64,000 nucleotides of DNA from Henricia sp. BOLD:AAB3569 (Eukaryota; Echinodermata; Asteroidea; Spinulosida; Echinasteridae). Made by a program: the position numbers and the translations under genes. Position 1 is the first letter of the stretch; every line of letters starts with the position of its first letter. The DNA is taken from NCBI GenBank assembly GCA_037783545.1, contig JBBELK010000376.1, forward strand, positions 62,001-126,000. The letters are read 5' to 3'. Positions 63,780 through 64,000 of the stretch are shown here, piece after piece. The notes below the pieces were generated by a model. The model did no database searches, was not told where the DNA came from, and worked only from the letters and a program-made list of their open reading frames with translations.

Positions 63780-64000
63780 TGGAGTACCTATTCTTTCATG
63801 CAGAATTATACGTGATCATTTCTATTAGCATTGTGCTGCTCTACTTTGTATGTATGTATTTGCACTTAAAAAAATATGGCATGGTTTGAAAAGTGAGAGC
63901 TTGTTATTAAATCTAAATATTGTATTGAAATAAACTGATAATAAGGTATCCAATTTGTTTTTTTCCAAATTGACAATTTTTGCTTGTACTAAAATCTGTC
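63780..64000. other. No feature recognised
   Basis: AT-rich end of the window without coding evidence. Confidence 0.4.

Overview
This is eukaryotic genomic DNA, most likely from a marine deuterostome invertebrate such as an echinoderm, hemichordate or cephalochordate. That placement is an inference. It rests on introns with GT/AG borders, a classical adhesion GPCR gene, very dense transposon and SINE debris, and abundant short ACATGTA-type motifs. No bacterial, operon or CRISPR signals are present. Most of the window is introns and mobile-element remains.

Layout. (1) 1.8-20.2 kb, + strand: the 3' two thirds of an adhesion G-protein-coupled receptor gene. Thirteen short exons with compatible phases encode the end of the GAIN domain, the GPS autoproteolysis site and the seven transmembrane helices. 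Its introns hold a decayed Tc1 transposon and several MITEs. (2) 21.7-23.9 kb: an unrecognised coding exon on the - strand, cut in two by a 1.6-kb mariner-like element that is itself dead. (3) 24-31.5 kb: SINEs, a near-perfect foldback, a degenerate ~0.3-kb repeat family carrying a dense cluster of TGACGTCA (CRE-type) palindromes, and a TIR element enclosing a tRNA-like unit. (4) 32.4-33.3 kb, - strand: a decayed Ty3/Gypsy-type gag. (5) 33.4-38.3 kb: AT-rich, gene-poor, with a foldback, a hAT MITE with its target duplication, and a mariner MITE.

(6) 38.3-61.5 kb: the most interesting part, an island of mostly decayed genes, all on the + strand. In order it contains the C-terminal exon of a transposase-like protein; a CACTA/Tnp2-like remnant; a RecQ-like helicase scrap; a Myb/SANT DNA-binding gene; a well preserved four-exon gene of the family I recall as DUF7869 (putative RNase-H-fold transposase); a coiled-coil exon typical of Myb/SANT transposon proteins; a second, divergent and frameshifted DUF7869-like gene; a protein with the zinc 'ballast' domain otherwise known from the P2X7 receptor tail; a second RecQ-like fragment; and a spliced amino-type DNA methyltransferase. 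MITEs sit in or at the edge of several of these genes. (7) 61.6-64 kb: mosaic repeats and a nine-copy minisatellite.

A working hypothesis is that 38-62 kb holds one or more large, intron-containing transposons carrying DNA-modifying and DNA-unwinding cargo, broken by internal rearrangement and later MITE insertion. No intact element boundary was found, so nesting of unrelated elements is a serious alternative. All family names come from reading motifs, not from a database search.
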